The notes: generated by a model from the letters alone, not told the origin. Shown: positions 1 to 10,394, counted from the first letter of the stretch. The stretch: 64,000 nucleotides of DNA from an uncultured beta proteobacterium (GCA_903823025.1 CAIJRK010000044.1:1-64000), one strand, 5' to 3'. Numbers and translations are program-made.

Positions 1-175
1 CGATCACGCTCGATTTTATGGGCTGATTTGAGAGCCGATCTTTGGCTGATAGAGAGAAATTTCTGCATACTCGTATTTTCACATTTGGCGGCGAGGAGAA
101 TTCATACTTCTGGCTGCATTTTGATTAGCGATTGCTATAGCAGTTGGTATCCTCGGCGCAGTTTTCGGATCATCC

Positions 176-556
176 TTGGATAAACCAGCTGTTCAACAGT
201 ATCGCTATCGATATGCACTCAGACTGCATAATGGCGAAATCAGTTACCAAGAGAGCGTGCAAAGCGACCCATTCAGGCATCCGGTGGGAATGTGCATAGA
301 TTTGAAAAATATTTCACCAGCCCCACAAATTTTATGCACCCAAACTGCCGCTGATGTCCGAAAAGCCTATATCGAAATCGTCGAAGCAAAATCTACACAT
401 GCGGCATCGTCAACTCCGCTGGAAAAGTCAAACTCAATTCAAGTACCCATCATGACACCACTAGTCATGAGCAATGTTGATTGCAAATTAGGTAATCTGG
501 CACCTATTTCAATAACGCCAGAAAAATGTAATGCTATCGGAGGAACACCACTATGA
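176..556 (+). CDS. hypothetical protein
   Basis: ORF overlapping the downstream lipoprotein ORF by 4 bp (ATGA); no family recognised; true start uncertain. Confidence 0.45.
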   Translation: MDKPAVQQYRYRYALRLHNGEISYQESVQSDPFRHPVGMCIDLKNISPAPQILCTQTAADVRKAYIEIVEAKSTHAASSTPLEKSNSIQVPIMTPLVMSNVDCKLGNLAPISITPEKCNAIGGTPL

Positions 557-1137
557 AATCTCTACTGTCTATCGTCGTCACCTGTATTGTGCTAACCGGA
601 TGCGCGGCAACCTACATCTACGATGGGAACAGATATACCGACAAAGAGACTTTCAATACGGCAGTGGACGCTAAACTGAGCCAAGCTACTTCCTCGGTGT
701 CGCCTTTACCCGCAAGCATCAGCAAAAAAACACTAGTGTTTGCCATTCCATCAGAACAGACAATTGCACAGCAGTCGATCGCGAATTTTTCTAAGCTGAA
801 TGGTCGCCCCATTGGACTTGGTGAAGAGATCATCGCACGTTCGGTGTGGACTGCAAGCTACAAGGGGCTTAAGGCTTTTCACGATGCGATCGTTCGGCGC
901 AATATTTATCAGAATGTCAAGTACATTGAACTTGACACTATGACACCAGATCTGCAGGCGACAACGAGCGAAGACATCTTGTTCCTTTCAGAGGCTCAGA
1001 TTGGCGCAGGCCAGTGGTACTACGCCAGTGCAAAGGCGGGAAAGCAAGCATTCTCATATGACCGTGGCGGCGTTGATATGGGTGCACGCACTAGAGCGTT
1101 CATCGACGCCATCCAGGTTTACGCAATCAAGGATTGA
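553..1137 (+). CDS. putative lipoprotein, unknown function
   Basis: N-terminus MKSLLSIVVTCIVLTGCAA is a lipobox-type signal peptide; translationally coupled to the preceding ORF. Confidence 0.65.
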   Translation: MKSLLSIVVTCIVLTGCAATYIYDGNRYTDKETFNTAVDAKLSQATSSVSPLPASISKKTLVFAIPSEQTIAQQSIANFSKLNGRPIGLGEEIIARSVWTASYKGLKAFHDAIVRRNIYQNVKYIELDTMTPDLQATTSEDILFLSEAQIGAGQWYYASAKAGKQAFSYDRGGVDMGARTRAFIDAIQVYAIKD

Positions 1138-1236
1138 ATGAATGAATAGCACCGAGAGCTTGACTAAAAAAGTAGAGACAATGAGCTACTAATCGCTTAT
1201 AAACTGTGAGTCGCCAATAAACCCCTGCAACACCAA

Positions 1237-1273
1237 CAAAAAACCCGCCCAAATCTTGCGAGTCAAGCGGGTT
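1237..1273 (-). terminator. Rho-independent terminator of the mmsA transcript
   Basis: Minus strand reads AACCCGC...GCGGGTT hairpin followed by TTTTTT, just downstream of the mmsA stop. Confidence 0.7.
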
Positions 1274-1296
1274 CTCAGAGTCGTTAACTTGTAGGT

Positions 1297-2802
1297 CTAG
1301 CGATTACTAGGAAAACTATAAACCGTCCCTTCACGCACACCCGCCGAAGGCCAGCGTTGCGTGATCGTTTTGCGTTTGGTATAGAAGCGAACAGCGTCCG
1401 GGCCGTAGGCTGAGAGGTCGCCAAACAGCGAGCGCTTCCAGCCGCCAAACGAGTGATAGGCCACCGGCACCGGTAGAGGAATGTTCACGCCGACCATGCC
1501 GACCAGAATGTTGTCGGTGAAGTAGCGGGCGGCTTCACCGTCGCGGGTGAAGATGCAGGTGCCGTTGCCGTATTCGTGGGCGTCAATCAAATCCATCGCT
1601 TCTTGCAAGGTGTTGACGCGCATCACGCCCAGTACCGGGCCAAAGATTTCTTCCTGATAAATAGTCATGCCGGGTTTGACGTTGTCAAACAAACATGCGC
1701 CCAAGAAGTAGCCCTCTTCATGGCCGGGCACCTGGATGCCACGCCCATCGACCACCAAGGTCGCGCCTTCCGCCACACCTTGATCGACAAAGCCTTTGAC
1801 CTTCTCAAAATGCTGCTTGGTGACCAGCGGCCCCATGTCGTTGCCTGCGTCCATACCGGGGCCAACTTTCATTTTGGCCATCTCGATTTTCAGGCCTGCA
1901 ATCACCGCATCGGCGGTGGCATCGCCCACGGCCACGAGCAACGGAATCGCCATGCAGCGCTCGCCGCACGAACCAAAAGCTGCGCCCATCAAGGCGCTCA
2001 CGGCGTTGTCCACATCCGCGTCGGGCATGATCACGGCGTGGTTTTTAGCACCGCCCAAAGCCTGCACGCGCTTGCCGTTGGCGCAGCCGGTGGCGTAGAT
2101 AGTTTCGGCAATCGGCGTGGAACCGACAAAGCTCACGGCTTGCACGCGCTTGTCGGCCAGCAACGTGTCCACGGCTTCTTTGTCGCCGTTCACGACGTTC
2201 AGCACGCCGGGCGGCAAACCGGCTTGCAAGGCCAGTTGCGCGACTAATAAGGTGCTGCTCGGGTCGCGCTCGGACGGCTTGAGGACAAAGGTGTTGCCGC
2301 AAGCAATCGCCATTGGCCACATCCACAACGGCACCATCACGGGAAAGTTGAACGGCGTGATGCCAGCGGTCACGCCCAAGGGCTGAAACTCGCTCCACGA
2401 ATCCACGCCCGTGCCTACGTTTTTGCTGTGCTCGCCTTTGAGCAACTCGGGCGCGTAGCTGGCGTATTCGACGTTTTCAATGCCGCGCTGCAACTCACCC
2501 ATGGCGTCGGTCACTACTTTGCCGTGTTCGGCGGTCAGCAAGGCGCAGATCTGGTCGGCATTTTCTTCCAGCAGCACTTTGAGTTTGCTCATGACCCGCG
2601 CCCGCTTGAGCGGCGTGGTGGCGCGCCACGCCGGGTAGGCGGCGTGCGCGCTGGCGATGGCTTGTTCTACGGTGAGTTTGTCAGCGAGTAATAAACGCTT
2701 TTCAGCTTGGCCGGTCGCGGGGTTAAAAACGTCTTGCGAACGGCTGCCGCCTGCGACCAGTTGGCCGTCAATCAGGTGTTGAATCAGAGGAAGATTTTGC
2801 AT
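1297..2802 (-). CDS. mmsA: CoA-acylating methylmalonate-semialdehyde dehydrogenase
   Basis: 501 aa; aldehyde dehydrogenase family with FVGSTPIAETIY, GGAKNHAVIMPDAD, FGSCGERCMA motifs typical of MmsA. Confidence 0.93.
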   Translation of the reverse strand: MQNLPLIQHLIDGQLVAGGSRSQDVFNPATGQAEKRLLLADKLTVEQAIASAHAAYPAWRATTPLKRARVMSKLKVLLEENADQICALLTAEHGKVVTDAMGELQRGIENVEYASYAPELLKGEHSKNVGTGVDSWSEFQPLGVTAGITPFNFPVMVPLWMWPMAIACGNTFVLKPSERDPSSTLLVAQLALQAGLPPGVLNVVNGDKEAVDTLLADKRVQAVSFVGSTPIAETIYATGCANGKRVQALGGAKNHAVIMPDADVDNAVSALMGAAFGSCGERCMAIPLLVAVGDATADAVIAGLKIEMAKMKVGPGMDAGNDMGPLVTKQHFEKVKGFVDQGVAEGATLVVDGRGIQVPGHEEGYFLGACLFDNVKPGMTIYQEEIFGPVLGVMRVNTLQEAMDLIDAHEYGNGTCIFTRDGEAARYFTDNILVGMVGVNIPLPVPVAYHSFGGWKRSLFGDLSAYGPDAVRFYTKRKTITQRWPSAGVREGTVYSFPSNR

Positions 2803-2814
2803 AGGTAAAAGGCC

Positions 2815-4164
2815 TCAAGCGGTTTGGTTGATGGTCTCGCCCAAGGCGTCGATCAGGCTGTCGATCTGGGCCGGGGTCGAGATAAAGGGAGGCGCGAGTT
2901 GGATGGTATCGCCGCCGTAGCGCACATAAAAACCTTTTTTCAGCATGGCCATGGCAATCTCATAAGGTCGGCGCGCAGGCTCGCCCGGCAAGGCGTCAAT
3001 GGTGATGCCCGCAGCCAGACCAAAGTTACGGATGTCGGTAATGTGCTTGGCGCCTTTGAGGCTGTGAACGGCGTTCTCGAAATAAGGGGCCAGCGCCTTG
3101 ACTTTTTCGACCATGTTTTCTTTGACCAGCAAGTCCAGCGCGGCCAGTCCGACGGCACAGGCCACGGGATGCGCGGAATAGGTATAACCGTGGGCAAATT
3201 CGAGCAGGTAGTCCGGGCCGCCTTGCGCCATGAAGGTGTCGTAAATCTCTTTTTTGACCAGCACCGCGCCCAACGGTTGCGCGCCATTGGTGATTTGCTT
3301 GGCGACATTCATGATGTCGGGCGTCACGCCAAAAGCTTCTGCGCCGGTGTAGGCACCCGCACGGCCAAAGCCGGTGATGACTTCGTCAAAAATCAGCAGG
3401 ATGTTGTGGGCCGTGCAAATGTCGCGCAGACGTTGCAAGTAGCCTTTGGGCGGAATCACCACGCCCGCTGAACCCGAAAACGGCTCGACGATCACGGCGG
3501 CAATGTTGCTGGCATCGTGCAGCGTGATGAGGCGCAGCAAGTCGTCGGCCAACTCGGCGCCTTTGTCGGGCATTCCGCGTGAAAAAGCGTTGCTTGCCAA
3601 CTGCGTGTGCGCGATGTGGTCGGCGGAAATTCCTTGACCAAACATCTTGCGGTTAGCCGCAATGCCTCCCACCGAGATGCCGCCAAAGTTGACGCCGTGA
3701 TAACCCTTCTCGCGCCCGATCAACAAGGTTTTGCTGGCCTGACCCTTGGTGCGCCAGTAAGCGCGGGCGATCTTGAGCGAGGTGTCGGCGGACTCGGAAC
3801 CTGAGCCGGTAAAGAACACGTAATCGAGTCCAGCGGGCGTGAGTTCTTTCAGCTTGTTGGCCAATTCAAACGACAGCGGGTGGCCGAATTGAAAGGCGGG
3901 TGAATAGTCCAGCGTGGCCATTTGCTTGGTCACGGCGTCCACCAGTTCCTGGCGACCGTGCCCTAAACCGCTGCACCACAAACCGGACAAGCCATCAAAA
4001 ATTTGTTTGCCGTGGTGGTCGGTGTAGTAGCAACCCTTGGCACTCACGATCATGCGCGGGTTGGCCTTGAAATCACGGTTGCCGGTGTAGGGCATCCAGT
4101 GCGCGTCGAGCCAGGCGGCATCGGTGCGGGGCGTGGTCAGTGGTTGGGCATCGTTCAGGTTCAT
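2815..4164 (-). CDS. class III aminotransferase (omega-amino acid:pyruvate / beta-alanine:pyruvate type)
   Basis: 449 aa; FDGLSGLWCSGLGHGR, IFDEVITGFGRAG, VAKQITNGAQPLGAV (PLP lysine); 12 bp upstream of mmsA. Confidence 0.9.
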   Translation of the reverse strand: MNLNDAQPLTTPRTDAAWLDAHWMPYTGNRDFKANPRMIVSAKGCYYTDHHGKQIFDGLSGLWCSGLGHGRQELVDAVTKQMATLDYSPAFQFGHPLSFELANKLKELTPAGLDYVFFTGSGSESADTSLKIARAYWRTKGQASKTLLIGREKGYHGVNFGGISVGGIAANRKMFGQGISADHIAHTQLASNAFSRGMPDKGAELADDLLRLITLHDASNIAAVIVEPFSGSAGVVIPPKGYLQRLRDICTAHNILLIFDEVITGFGRAGAYTGAEAFGVTPDIMNVAKQITNGAQPLGAVLVKKEIYDTFMAQGGPDYLLEFAHGYTYSAHPVACAVGLAALDLLVKENMVEKVKALAPYFENAVHSLKGAKHITDIRNFGLAAGITIDALPGEPARRPYEIAMAMLKKGFYVRYGGDTIQLAPPFISTPAQIDSLIDALGETINQTA

Positions 4165-4213
4165 GGGGCAGGCCTTGGTAAAAAACGTGAATTTCTACTT
4201 GCGCAGAAATGAC

Positions 4214-4229
4214 AGATTTATACAAATCT
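4214..4229. promoter_or_regulatory. inverted repeat AGATTT-ATAC-AAATCT in the divergent LysR/aminotransferase intergenic region
   Basis: Perfect 6-bp inverted repeat located between divergent genes; candidate LysR-type operator. Confidence 0.45.
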
Positions 4230-4296
4230 TGCTGATATTTTGAGCGACGCTGTTACGCTTATAAATGATTAAGTATCACTTTTAAGTTAACAATTT

Positions 4297-5232
4297 ATGC
4301 AAGCAAAGAGTCGGGCCGCTTTGGGCCAGTTGAGCGATATGGATTTGCGTCTGTTGCGCGTGTTCAAAAGCGTCGTGGAGTGCGGCGGCATGGCTGCGGC
4401 TGAGCTGGAACTCAACATCGGCACCTCCACGGTGAGCCGTCACATCAAGGATCTGGAAACCCGCCTCGGGTTGACGCTGTGTCGCCGGGGTCGGGCGGGT
4501 TTTGCGCTGACGACCGAAGGCCAACAAATTTACACCGAGACTTTGCGTTTGCTGGCGGGGGCGGACGCTTTTCGCAGTAGCGTGGACGAGATTCACCGGC
4601 GCATGGGCGGACAACTCAACCTTGCCGTGTTTGACAAAACCGCCAGCAATCCCGGCGCGCATCTCGGTCAAGCCATCGCCTTGTTTACAGAACTGGCCCC
4701 GGACGTGAGCCTGCATTTATTTGTCGTGCCGCTCAACGCCATTGAGCGTGGCGTCATCGACGGGCAGTTTCAGGTGGGCGTGATTCCGGGTCATCGCAGT
4801 TCAGACACGCTGGCTTATGAAGAACTGTTTACCGAAACCATGTTCTTGTATTGCGGCGCGCCCCATACGCTGTTCAAGAGCGAGCCGCCCGGGATGACGT
4901 GGGACGATATGCGCGCCTACCCGTTTGCCGGCTTGGGCTACCACTCGCCCAACATGGACATCAGCCAGCAAGTGCATCTGACGCGCAAGGCCACCGGCTA
5001 CGATCAGGAATCCATCGCCACCTTGATTTTGTCGGGTAAATTCCTGGGATTTTTGCCGGATCATTACGCGGAAGGTTTTGTGCGCAGCGGCCAGATGCGG
5101 GCGGTTCATCCGGCCTTGTTTCGCTACACCTGCAGTTTTTTCAGCATCGTGCGGCGCTCGCCGCAACCGTCCCGGGTGACGCGGGCGTTTCAGGCTTGTT
5201 TAACCAAGGCGCATCACATTGCTAACTCATGA
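4297..5232 (+). CDS. LysR family transcriptional regulator
   Basis: N-terminal HTH (MDLRLLRVFKSVVECGGMAAAELELNIGTSTVSRHIKDLE), LysR substrate-binding C-terminus; divergent from the aminotransferase. Confidence 0.9.
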   Translation: MQAKSRAALGQLSDMDLRLLRVFKSVVECGGMAAAELELNIGTSTVSRHIKDLETRLGLTLCRRGRAGFALTTEGQQIYTETLRLLAGADAFRSSVDEIHRRMGGQLNLAVFDKTASNPGAHLGQAIALFTELAPDVSLHLFVVPLNAIERGVIDGQFQVGVIPGHRSSDTLAYEELFTETMFLYCGAPHTLFKSEPPGMTWDDMRAYPFAGLGYHSPNMDISQQVHLTRKATGYDQESIATLILSGKFLGFLPDHYAEGFVRSGQMRAVHPALFRYTCSFFSIVRRSPQPSRVTRAFQACLTKAHHIANS

Positions 5233-6803
5233 TTTCACGCCAAATTTTTAAAGCTTGGCTGCCACTTGCCTTCCTCCTTATGGTCGTCCTATCCGTTTCT
5301 TTGACGGCTTGCAGCGCCTTACCTTCGTTGGCTGGCCGCACCGCCTCCACTTACATTCAAGAAACCGGGGACACTCGACTCGGGCGCGCCGCCGCCAGTG
5401 CGAACGCCGCACCGGGCACCAGCGGCGTGTTTGCACTATCAGCGCCAATGGACGCATTTGCCGTGCGGGTGTTGCTGATGCGCACGGCAGAGCGCTCACT
5501 CGATATTCAGTATTACATCTGGCACGCAGACATCACAGGACGACTTCTGCTTGATGAGGTTTTGCGTGCCGCCAATCGGGGCGTGCGCGTTCGTCTGCTG
5601 CTGGACGACAACGGCATCTCGGGTCTGGACGCTGATCTCGCTTCTTTGGGCCAACACCCCAACATAGAAGTGCGGGTCTTCAACCCTTTTGCCCAGCGCC
5701 GTTTCAAGGCCTTGGGTTATCTGACGGATTTCGGACGCGTCAACCACCGGATGCACAACAAATCCCTGACCGCCGACGCGCAAGCCACCCTTGTGGGTGG
5801 CCGAAACATAGGCGACGCTTACTTTGGCGCCGACCCGATTTTGGATTTCGCCGATGTTGATTTGCTCGCCGTCGGCCCCGTGACAAAAGAGGTCTCAACG
5901 GCTTTTGATGCGTACTGGAACAGTGAGCTGGCTTACCCTTTTGACTTATTCCCCAGCCCCGCCACCAAGCAAGCACTGGAGAGTTTGGCAGCCCGCTATG
6001 CCGAGTTGAATGGGGCCGCCGAATCGCAAAGCTACGTGGAGGCCGTGCGACAAGCGGAGGTGGTGGAACGGTTGGTCAACCAAAAGTTGCCACTGGCGTG
6101 GGTTCCGGTGCAATTGGTTTACGACCCCCCGGCCAAAGCACAACGGGCGCTGGAAAAAAACGAAGCCCTCATTGACCAGCTTGTTACGGCTTTGGGCGGC
6201 GCGCAGTCGCAGTTGGACATCGTGTCGCCGTACTTCGTGCCGGGACAAGCGGGCACAGACGTGCTGGTGCAAGAAGCCCAACGTGGTTTGAAGATTCGGG
6301 TGGTGACCAATTCGCTGGCCTCCACCGACGTGATTGCTGTCCACGCCGGTTATGCCAAGCGTCGCCAGGCCTTGCTCAAGGCCGGAGTCCGGCTTTTTGA
6401 AATAAAGCCTGATGCGCAGACAAGCAACTCGTCTGAGGAATTCAAGGTTCACAAAAAGTTGATTGGCAGTTCGGCGGCCAGTTTGCATGGCAAGACCTAC
6501 GCCGTGGATCGCCGAAGCATTTTTATTGGCTCCTTCAATCTTGATCTCCGCTCCATCGAGCTGAACACCGAAATGGGGCTGGTGGTGGAGAGTGCCACTT
6601 TGGCCGGTGGTCTGTCAGACCTGCTTGACAAGGAATTGTCAAAACACGCCTATGAAGTCCGCCTGACAAGCAGCGGGGCGCTTGAATGGATTGAACAAAC
6701 AGAGACTGGCGACATTCACTACAGCAGCGAACCCAAGGCGGGCGTTCTATCTCGGCTGGGGGTGGTGGTGATGTCGTGGCTGCCGATTGAGGGGTTGCTT
6801 TAG
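5229..6803 (+). CDS. phospholipase D / cardiolipin synthase-like lipoprotein
   Basis: Two HKD motifs (HNKSLTADAQATLVGGRN; HGKTYAVDRRSIFIGSFN) and lipobox-like signal peptide. Confidence 0.9.
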   Translation: MISRQIFKAWLPLAFLLMVVLSVSLTACSALPSLAGRTASTYIQETGDTRLGRAAASANAAPGTSGVFALSAPMDAFAVRVLLMRTAERSLDIQYYIWHADITGRLLLDEVLRAANRGVRVRLLLDDNGISGLDADLASLGQHPNIEVRVFNPFAQRRFKALGYLTDFGRVNHRMHNKSLTADAQATLVGGRNIGDAYFGADPILDFADVDLLAVGPVTKEVSTAFDAYWNSELAYPFDLFPSPATKQALESLAARYAELNGAAESQSYVEAVRQAEVVERLVNQKLPLAWVPVQLVYDPPAKAQRALEKNEALIDQLVTALGGAQSQLDIVSPYFVPGQAGTDVLVQEAQRGLKIRVVTNSLASTDVIAVHAGYAKRRQALLKAGVRLFEIKPDAQTSNSSEEFKVHKKLIGSSAASLHGKTYAVDRRSIFIGSFNLDLRSIELNTEMGLVVESATLAGGLSDLLDKELSKHAYEVRLTSSGALEWIEQTETGDIHYSSEPKAGVLSRLGVVVMSWLPIEGLL

Positions 6804-6875
6804 CTGTTAAAAACAGCGTATTTAAATACGTCGCTCAAATAGTCGCGCAAACACCCAGCAACGACAATCAGCCTC

Positions 6876-8618
6876 ATGGAAACACATAGCGCCTTCCCCT
6901 TTTTAAAAGAAATTATTCTCTTTTTAACGTTGTCGGGCGTGCTCGTGCCGCTGCTGGCACGTTTGCGCATCAACCCGGTGTTGGGCTTTTTGGCCGTGGG
7001 CACGCTGCTCGGGCCTTATGGACTGGCGAGCTTGAGCAGCGACTGGCCGTGGTTGACGTATGTCACCTTCTCACGGCTGGAGGGCGTGGAGGTGCTGGCA
7101 GAGTTGGGCGTCATCTTTTTGATGTTCATGATTGGACTGGAGATGTCAATCAACCGTTTGTGGTTGATGCGCCGACTGGTGTTTGGCATGGGCAGTTTGC
7201 AGGTGGTGCTGACCTCGCTGGTGATTGGGGCGTTGGCATGGCGCTTTGGGAACGGCCTTGAGGCCTCCGTTATTTTGGGGCTGGTGCTGGCGTTTTCTTC
7301 AACCGCCATCGTCATGCAACTCCTTAGTCAGCGCCATGAACTCGGTTCACCCATGGGTCAGGCTTCGTTCTCGATCCTGCTGTTTCAGGACTTGGCCGTG
7401 ATTCCGCTGCTGGTGCTGATCAGCATTTTGGGTGAACCTTCAACGGGGAGCAGCTTTGGCGAACTCCTCAGCGTTGCCGCTCTCAAGGGGGTGTTCACGG
7501 TGTTGGTGATTTATCTGGTGGGGCGGCGCGTGGTGCGCCCACTGTTTCACCAGATTGCCGCCAGCCATCAACCCGACACCTTTATGGCGCTCACGTTGCT
7601 GGCGACGCTGGGCGTGGCCGCGCTCACTTGGGCGGCGGGCCTGTCGATGGCGCTGGGGGCTTTGCTGGCGGGCCTGATCATTGCCGAAACCGAATTTCGC
7701 CATGAAGTCGAGGTGACGATTGAGCCGTTTCGGGGCTTGCTGATGGGCCTTTTCTTTTTATCGGTCGGCATGAACATCGACGTGCGGGCGCTGCTGGTGG
7801 CGCCGTTGTGGATGCCGCTGTCCGTGGTCGGTCTGTACTTGATCAAAGGCACGCTGATTTCAGGGCTGCTGCGCCTGTTTGGCTTGTCCTGGGGACGCGC
7901 CGTGGAGGGCGGGCTGCTGCTCAGTCAAGGCGGCGAGTTTGCTTTTATTGTGATTGGATTGGCGCTGTCCTTTAACCTGCTTCCCCGTGACGTGAGCCAG
8001 TTCATGCTGATTGTGGTGGGGCTTTCCATGCTGGTGGCGCCGCTTATCGCCCGCGTCGGGCAGCAACTGGGCGACTGGGTCGATCTGAAGCTGGGTCGGT
8101 TTGAGTTACCCGACGAGGCCGAGTTGGGCGAGCTGCACGACCACGTCATCATTGCCGGCTATGGCCGCGTGGGCCAGATGGTCGGGCAAATGCTGGCCGG
8201 GCAGGGTGTCCCGTTTGTGGCTATTGAACACAACCCCAAATTGCTAACCCGTCACCGCGCTGCCGGGATGCAGGTAATCTTTGGTGACGCCAGCCGTCCC
8301 GAGTTGCTCCACAAGCTCAAGCTGGAACGCGCCCGCGCCGTGGTGTTGACGATGGATGACACCTCGGCGGCAATTTATGCCGCTCGCGGTGTGCGCAGTC
8401 TGATGCCGAAGCTGAAAATTATTGCCCGTGCCCGTGATGAAACTCACGCACTCAAGCTGCTCAATGCCGGGGCGTCCATCGTAGTGCCCGAAACGCTGGA
8501 GTCAAGCCTGAAGCTGACCGGCTCGGTGCTGGAAACCCTGGGCGTGCCACCAGACGCTGCCGGGCGCCTGCTGGACAAGGAGCGAGAACGTTGCCTGGCG
8601 GTGTTGCGGGACGCGTAA
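6876..8618 (+). CDS. CPA2 monovalent cation:H+ antiporter with TrkA-N/RCK domain (KefB/YbaL-like)
   Basis: Multi-TM Na/H exchanger domain followed by VIIAGYGRVGQMVGQML Rossmann domain. Confidence 0.9.
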   Translation: METHSAFPFLKEIILFLTLSGVLVPLLARLRINPVLGFLAVGTLLGPYGLASLSSDWPWLTYVTFSRLEGVEVLAELGVIFLMFMIGLEMSINRLWLMRRLVFGMGSLQVVLTSLVIGALAWRFGNGLEASVILGLVLAFSSTAIVMQLLSQRHELGSPMGQASFSILLFQDLAVIPLLVLISILGEPSTGSSFGELLSVAALKGVFTVLVIYLVGRRVVRPLFHQIAASHQPDTFMALTLLATLGVAALTWAAGLSMALGALLAGLIIAETEFRHEVEVTIEPFRGLLMGLFFLSVGMNIDVRALLVAPLWMPLSVVGLYLIKGTLISGLLRLFGLSWGRAVEGGLLLSQGGEFAFIVIGLALSFNLLPRDVSQFMLIVVGLSMLVAPLIARVGQQLGDWVDLKLGRFELPDEAELGELHDHVIIAGYGRVGQMVGQMLAGQGVPFVAIEHNPKLLTRHRAAGMQVIFGDASRPELLHKLKLERARAVVLTMDDTSAAIYAARGVRSLMPKLKIIARARDETHALKLLNAGASIVVPETLESSLKLTGSVLETLGVPPDAAGRLLDKERERCLAVLRDA

Positions 8619-8639
8619 GGGTCGAAGGGTCGCTGACGC

Positions 8640-9971
8640 TTATTGGTCTCGGGCCAGCGTCATCAGAACCTGTTCAACCTCGCCAAAAAGTGGGCGCGTG
8701 TTCGTTGTTTCCTGAAAGCAGGCAGTTTTTAAATGGGTCAGTGCCGCCAGCGTTTGAGGCGCGTCAGTCGGTGCGTTACAGCGCTCAAGCAGCTCTTCAA
8801 GCAGGCAGGCAAAGGCGCGGATTTCAAGACGTTGTAACGCGTGAGCTTGTCGCTGATCTTCTGGCGCCAGAAAAGAAGCCGCCCCAAAATCTCCCAGCAA
8901 CGCCGTCGCTTGACCGTCATGCAAGATATTGTGCGCATACAAATCGCCATGCATGAGGCCTTGCGCGTGCAGATGCCGGGCCGCCGAGGCGATACCGAGC
9001 GCCAGCCGAATCGCGGTGCGCAGGTCAAAAATGGCGTCCAACGCATAGTGGTCGCGGGTGCAGGAATCCAGGCTGGGCGGATGGGCCAGATTGCGAAAAC
9101 ACGGATCAATCAAGGCCATCACCATTCCGTGCGCGCTGGCCGGATGCCCCGCCACTTGGCCGAGAACCGGGATCAGGTGCGCGTGACCGCCCGCGCTGAT
9201 GCAGGCCGCCATTTCAGAGCGCGGCAAGCCGTCGCTGGTGACATCGCCCTTGAAAAGCTTGACCGCCACGGGCTGCACGTCCTCGCTGCGCCGCCATTGC
9301 GCTTGATGAATCACGCCGGACGCGCCTTCACCCAATTGATGTTGAAGCTGCAAGTTGTCCCAATGAATAGGGGCGATAGGCGTCTCGGATAAAGCGGCGC
9401 GCTCCCGGTTCTCGCAGAACGGATTGTCGGCATAAGCCAACCAAGACAATCGCGGCAACGAGAGCAAGAATTCAGGAAGTTCAGCTAAACGGTTGGCCGA
9501 GATGCGTAGCAATTCCAGCCGGGTACAAGCCGCCATCTCGGGCGGCAAGGCCCGCAATTGGTTGCCAGCCAGCATGAGCTTTTGCAACTGGGTGCAGCGC
9601 CCGATCTCGCCGGGCAGTGCATCAATCTGGTTGTCGGTGAGCACCAGCCAACGCAACGCGGCGGGCAGCGATTCGCCGGGCACCGTCCGAATTTGGTTCG
9701 CTTTGAAGCCGATCATGGTGAGTTGCGCACACTGCCCGAGAACTTTGGGCAACTCGGTAAAAGGGTTGTCGGAACAAAACAGAATGCGCAACTTCTGCAG
9801 CCGAGGCAGGTCATCGGGCAGGGCTGAGAGCTGGTTGTGAGAGAGGTCGAGGATTTCCAGCGTGTCAGCAAGATCAAAAATCTCGCGTGGAAATTCGTGC
9901 AGACCACACGCCAAAGTCAGTCGCCGGATGCCCGCCAGTTGGCCGGAGTGGAGTTGTTCAAGTGTGTGCAT
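8640..9971 (-). CDS. leucine-rich repeat protein fused to serine/threonine protein kinase-like domain
   Basis: LRRs (LEILDLSHNQLSALPDDL...) then kinase features: GEGASGVIHQAQW loop, VAVKLF, HGDLYAHN, GDFGAA. Confidence 0.88.
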   Translation of the reverse strand: MHTLEQLHSGQLAGIRRLTLACGLHEFPREIFDLADTLEILDLSHNQLSALPDDLPRLQKLRILFCSDNPFTELPKVLGQCAQLTMIGFKANQIRTVPGESLPAALRWLVLTDNQIDALPGEIGRCTQLQKLMLAGNQLRALPPEMAACTRLELLRISANRLAELPEFLLSLPRLSWLAYADNPFCENRERAALSETPIAPIHWDNLQLQHQLGEGASGVIHQAQWRRSEDVQPVAVKLFKGDVTSDGLPRSEMAACISAGGHAHLIPVLGQVAGHPASAHGMVMALIDPCFRNLAHPPSLDSCTRDHYALDAIFDLRTAIRLALGIASAARHLHAQGLMHGDLYAHNILHDGQATALLGDFGAASFLAPEDQRQAHALQRLEIRAFACLLEELLERCNAPTDAPQTLAALTHLKTACFQETTNTRPLFGEVEQVLMTLARDQ

Positions 9972-10022
9972 TGAAAAAGCCGCTACAAATCGGCTTTGAA
10001 AAATTGACCGGTGGCTTCTACT

Positions 10023-10394
10023 TCAAACCGGCTTGGGGGGTAAGAATTTGCCGTGTGGCAGGGTCGCCAGCCGCTTGAACAGTCGGCGGCAATAGCCCGC
10101 AATGCGCAGGCATTTGTTGATCTCGTCCACTGGCAGCGGGCCGGACACCACCACAATGTCATTGGCACTGTCGAGCGCTCCTGCAGCGCGCAGGCGGCGC
10201 CGGGCCGTCGTGGCCCAGGAATAAATGCGCACGGGGTTGCCATGTTCGTGCAGCAACCCGGTGCTGAAATCAAAAGCAATGGCGACGTTATCCGTGCTCA
10301 GGCGCAAACGATATTCCCCCGTGATTTTGCTGGCAGGCGTGCTCAGATCATACAAATGGTATTTTCCTTCTTTGAGCTGGTACTGCAGTGTCAT
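10023..10394 (-). CDS. conserved hypothetical protein
   Basis: Start at MTLQYQLKEGKYHLYDL; the longer ORF-track start reaches into the upstream microprotein region. Confidence 0.6.
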   Translation of the reverse strand: MTLQYQLKEGKYHLYDLSTPASKITGEYRLRLSTDNVAIAFDFSTGLLHEHGNPVRIYSWATTARRRLRAAGALDSANDIVVVSGPLPVDEINKCLRIAGYCRRLFKRLATLPHGKFLPPKPV

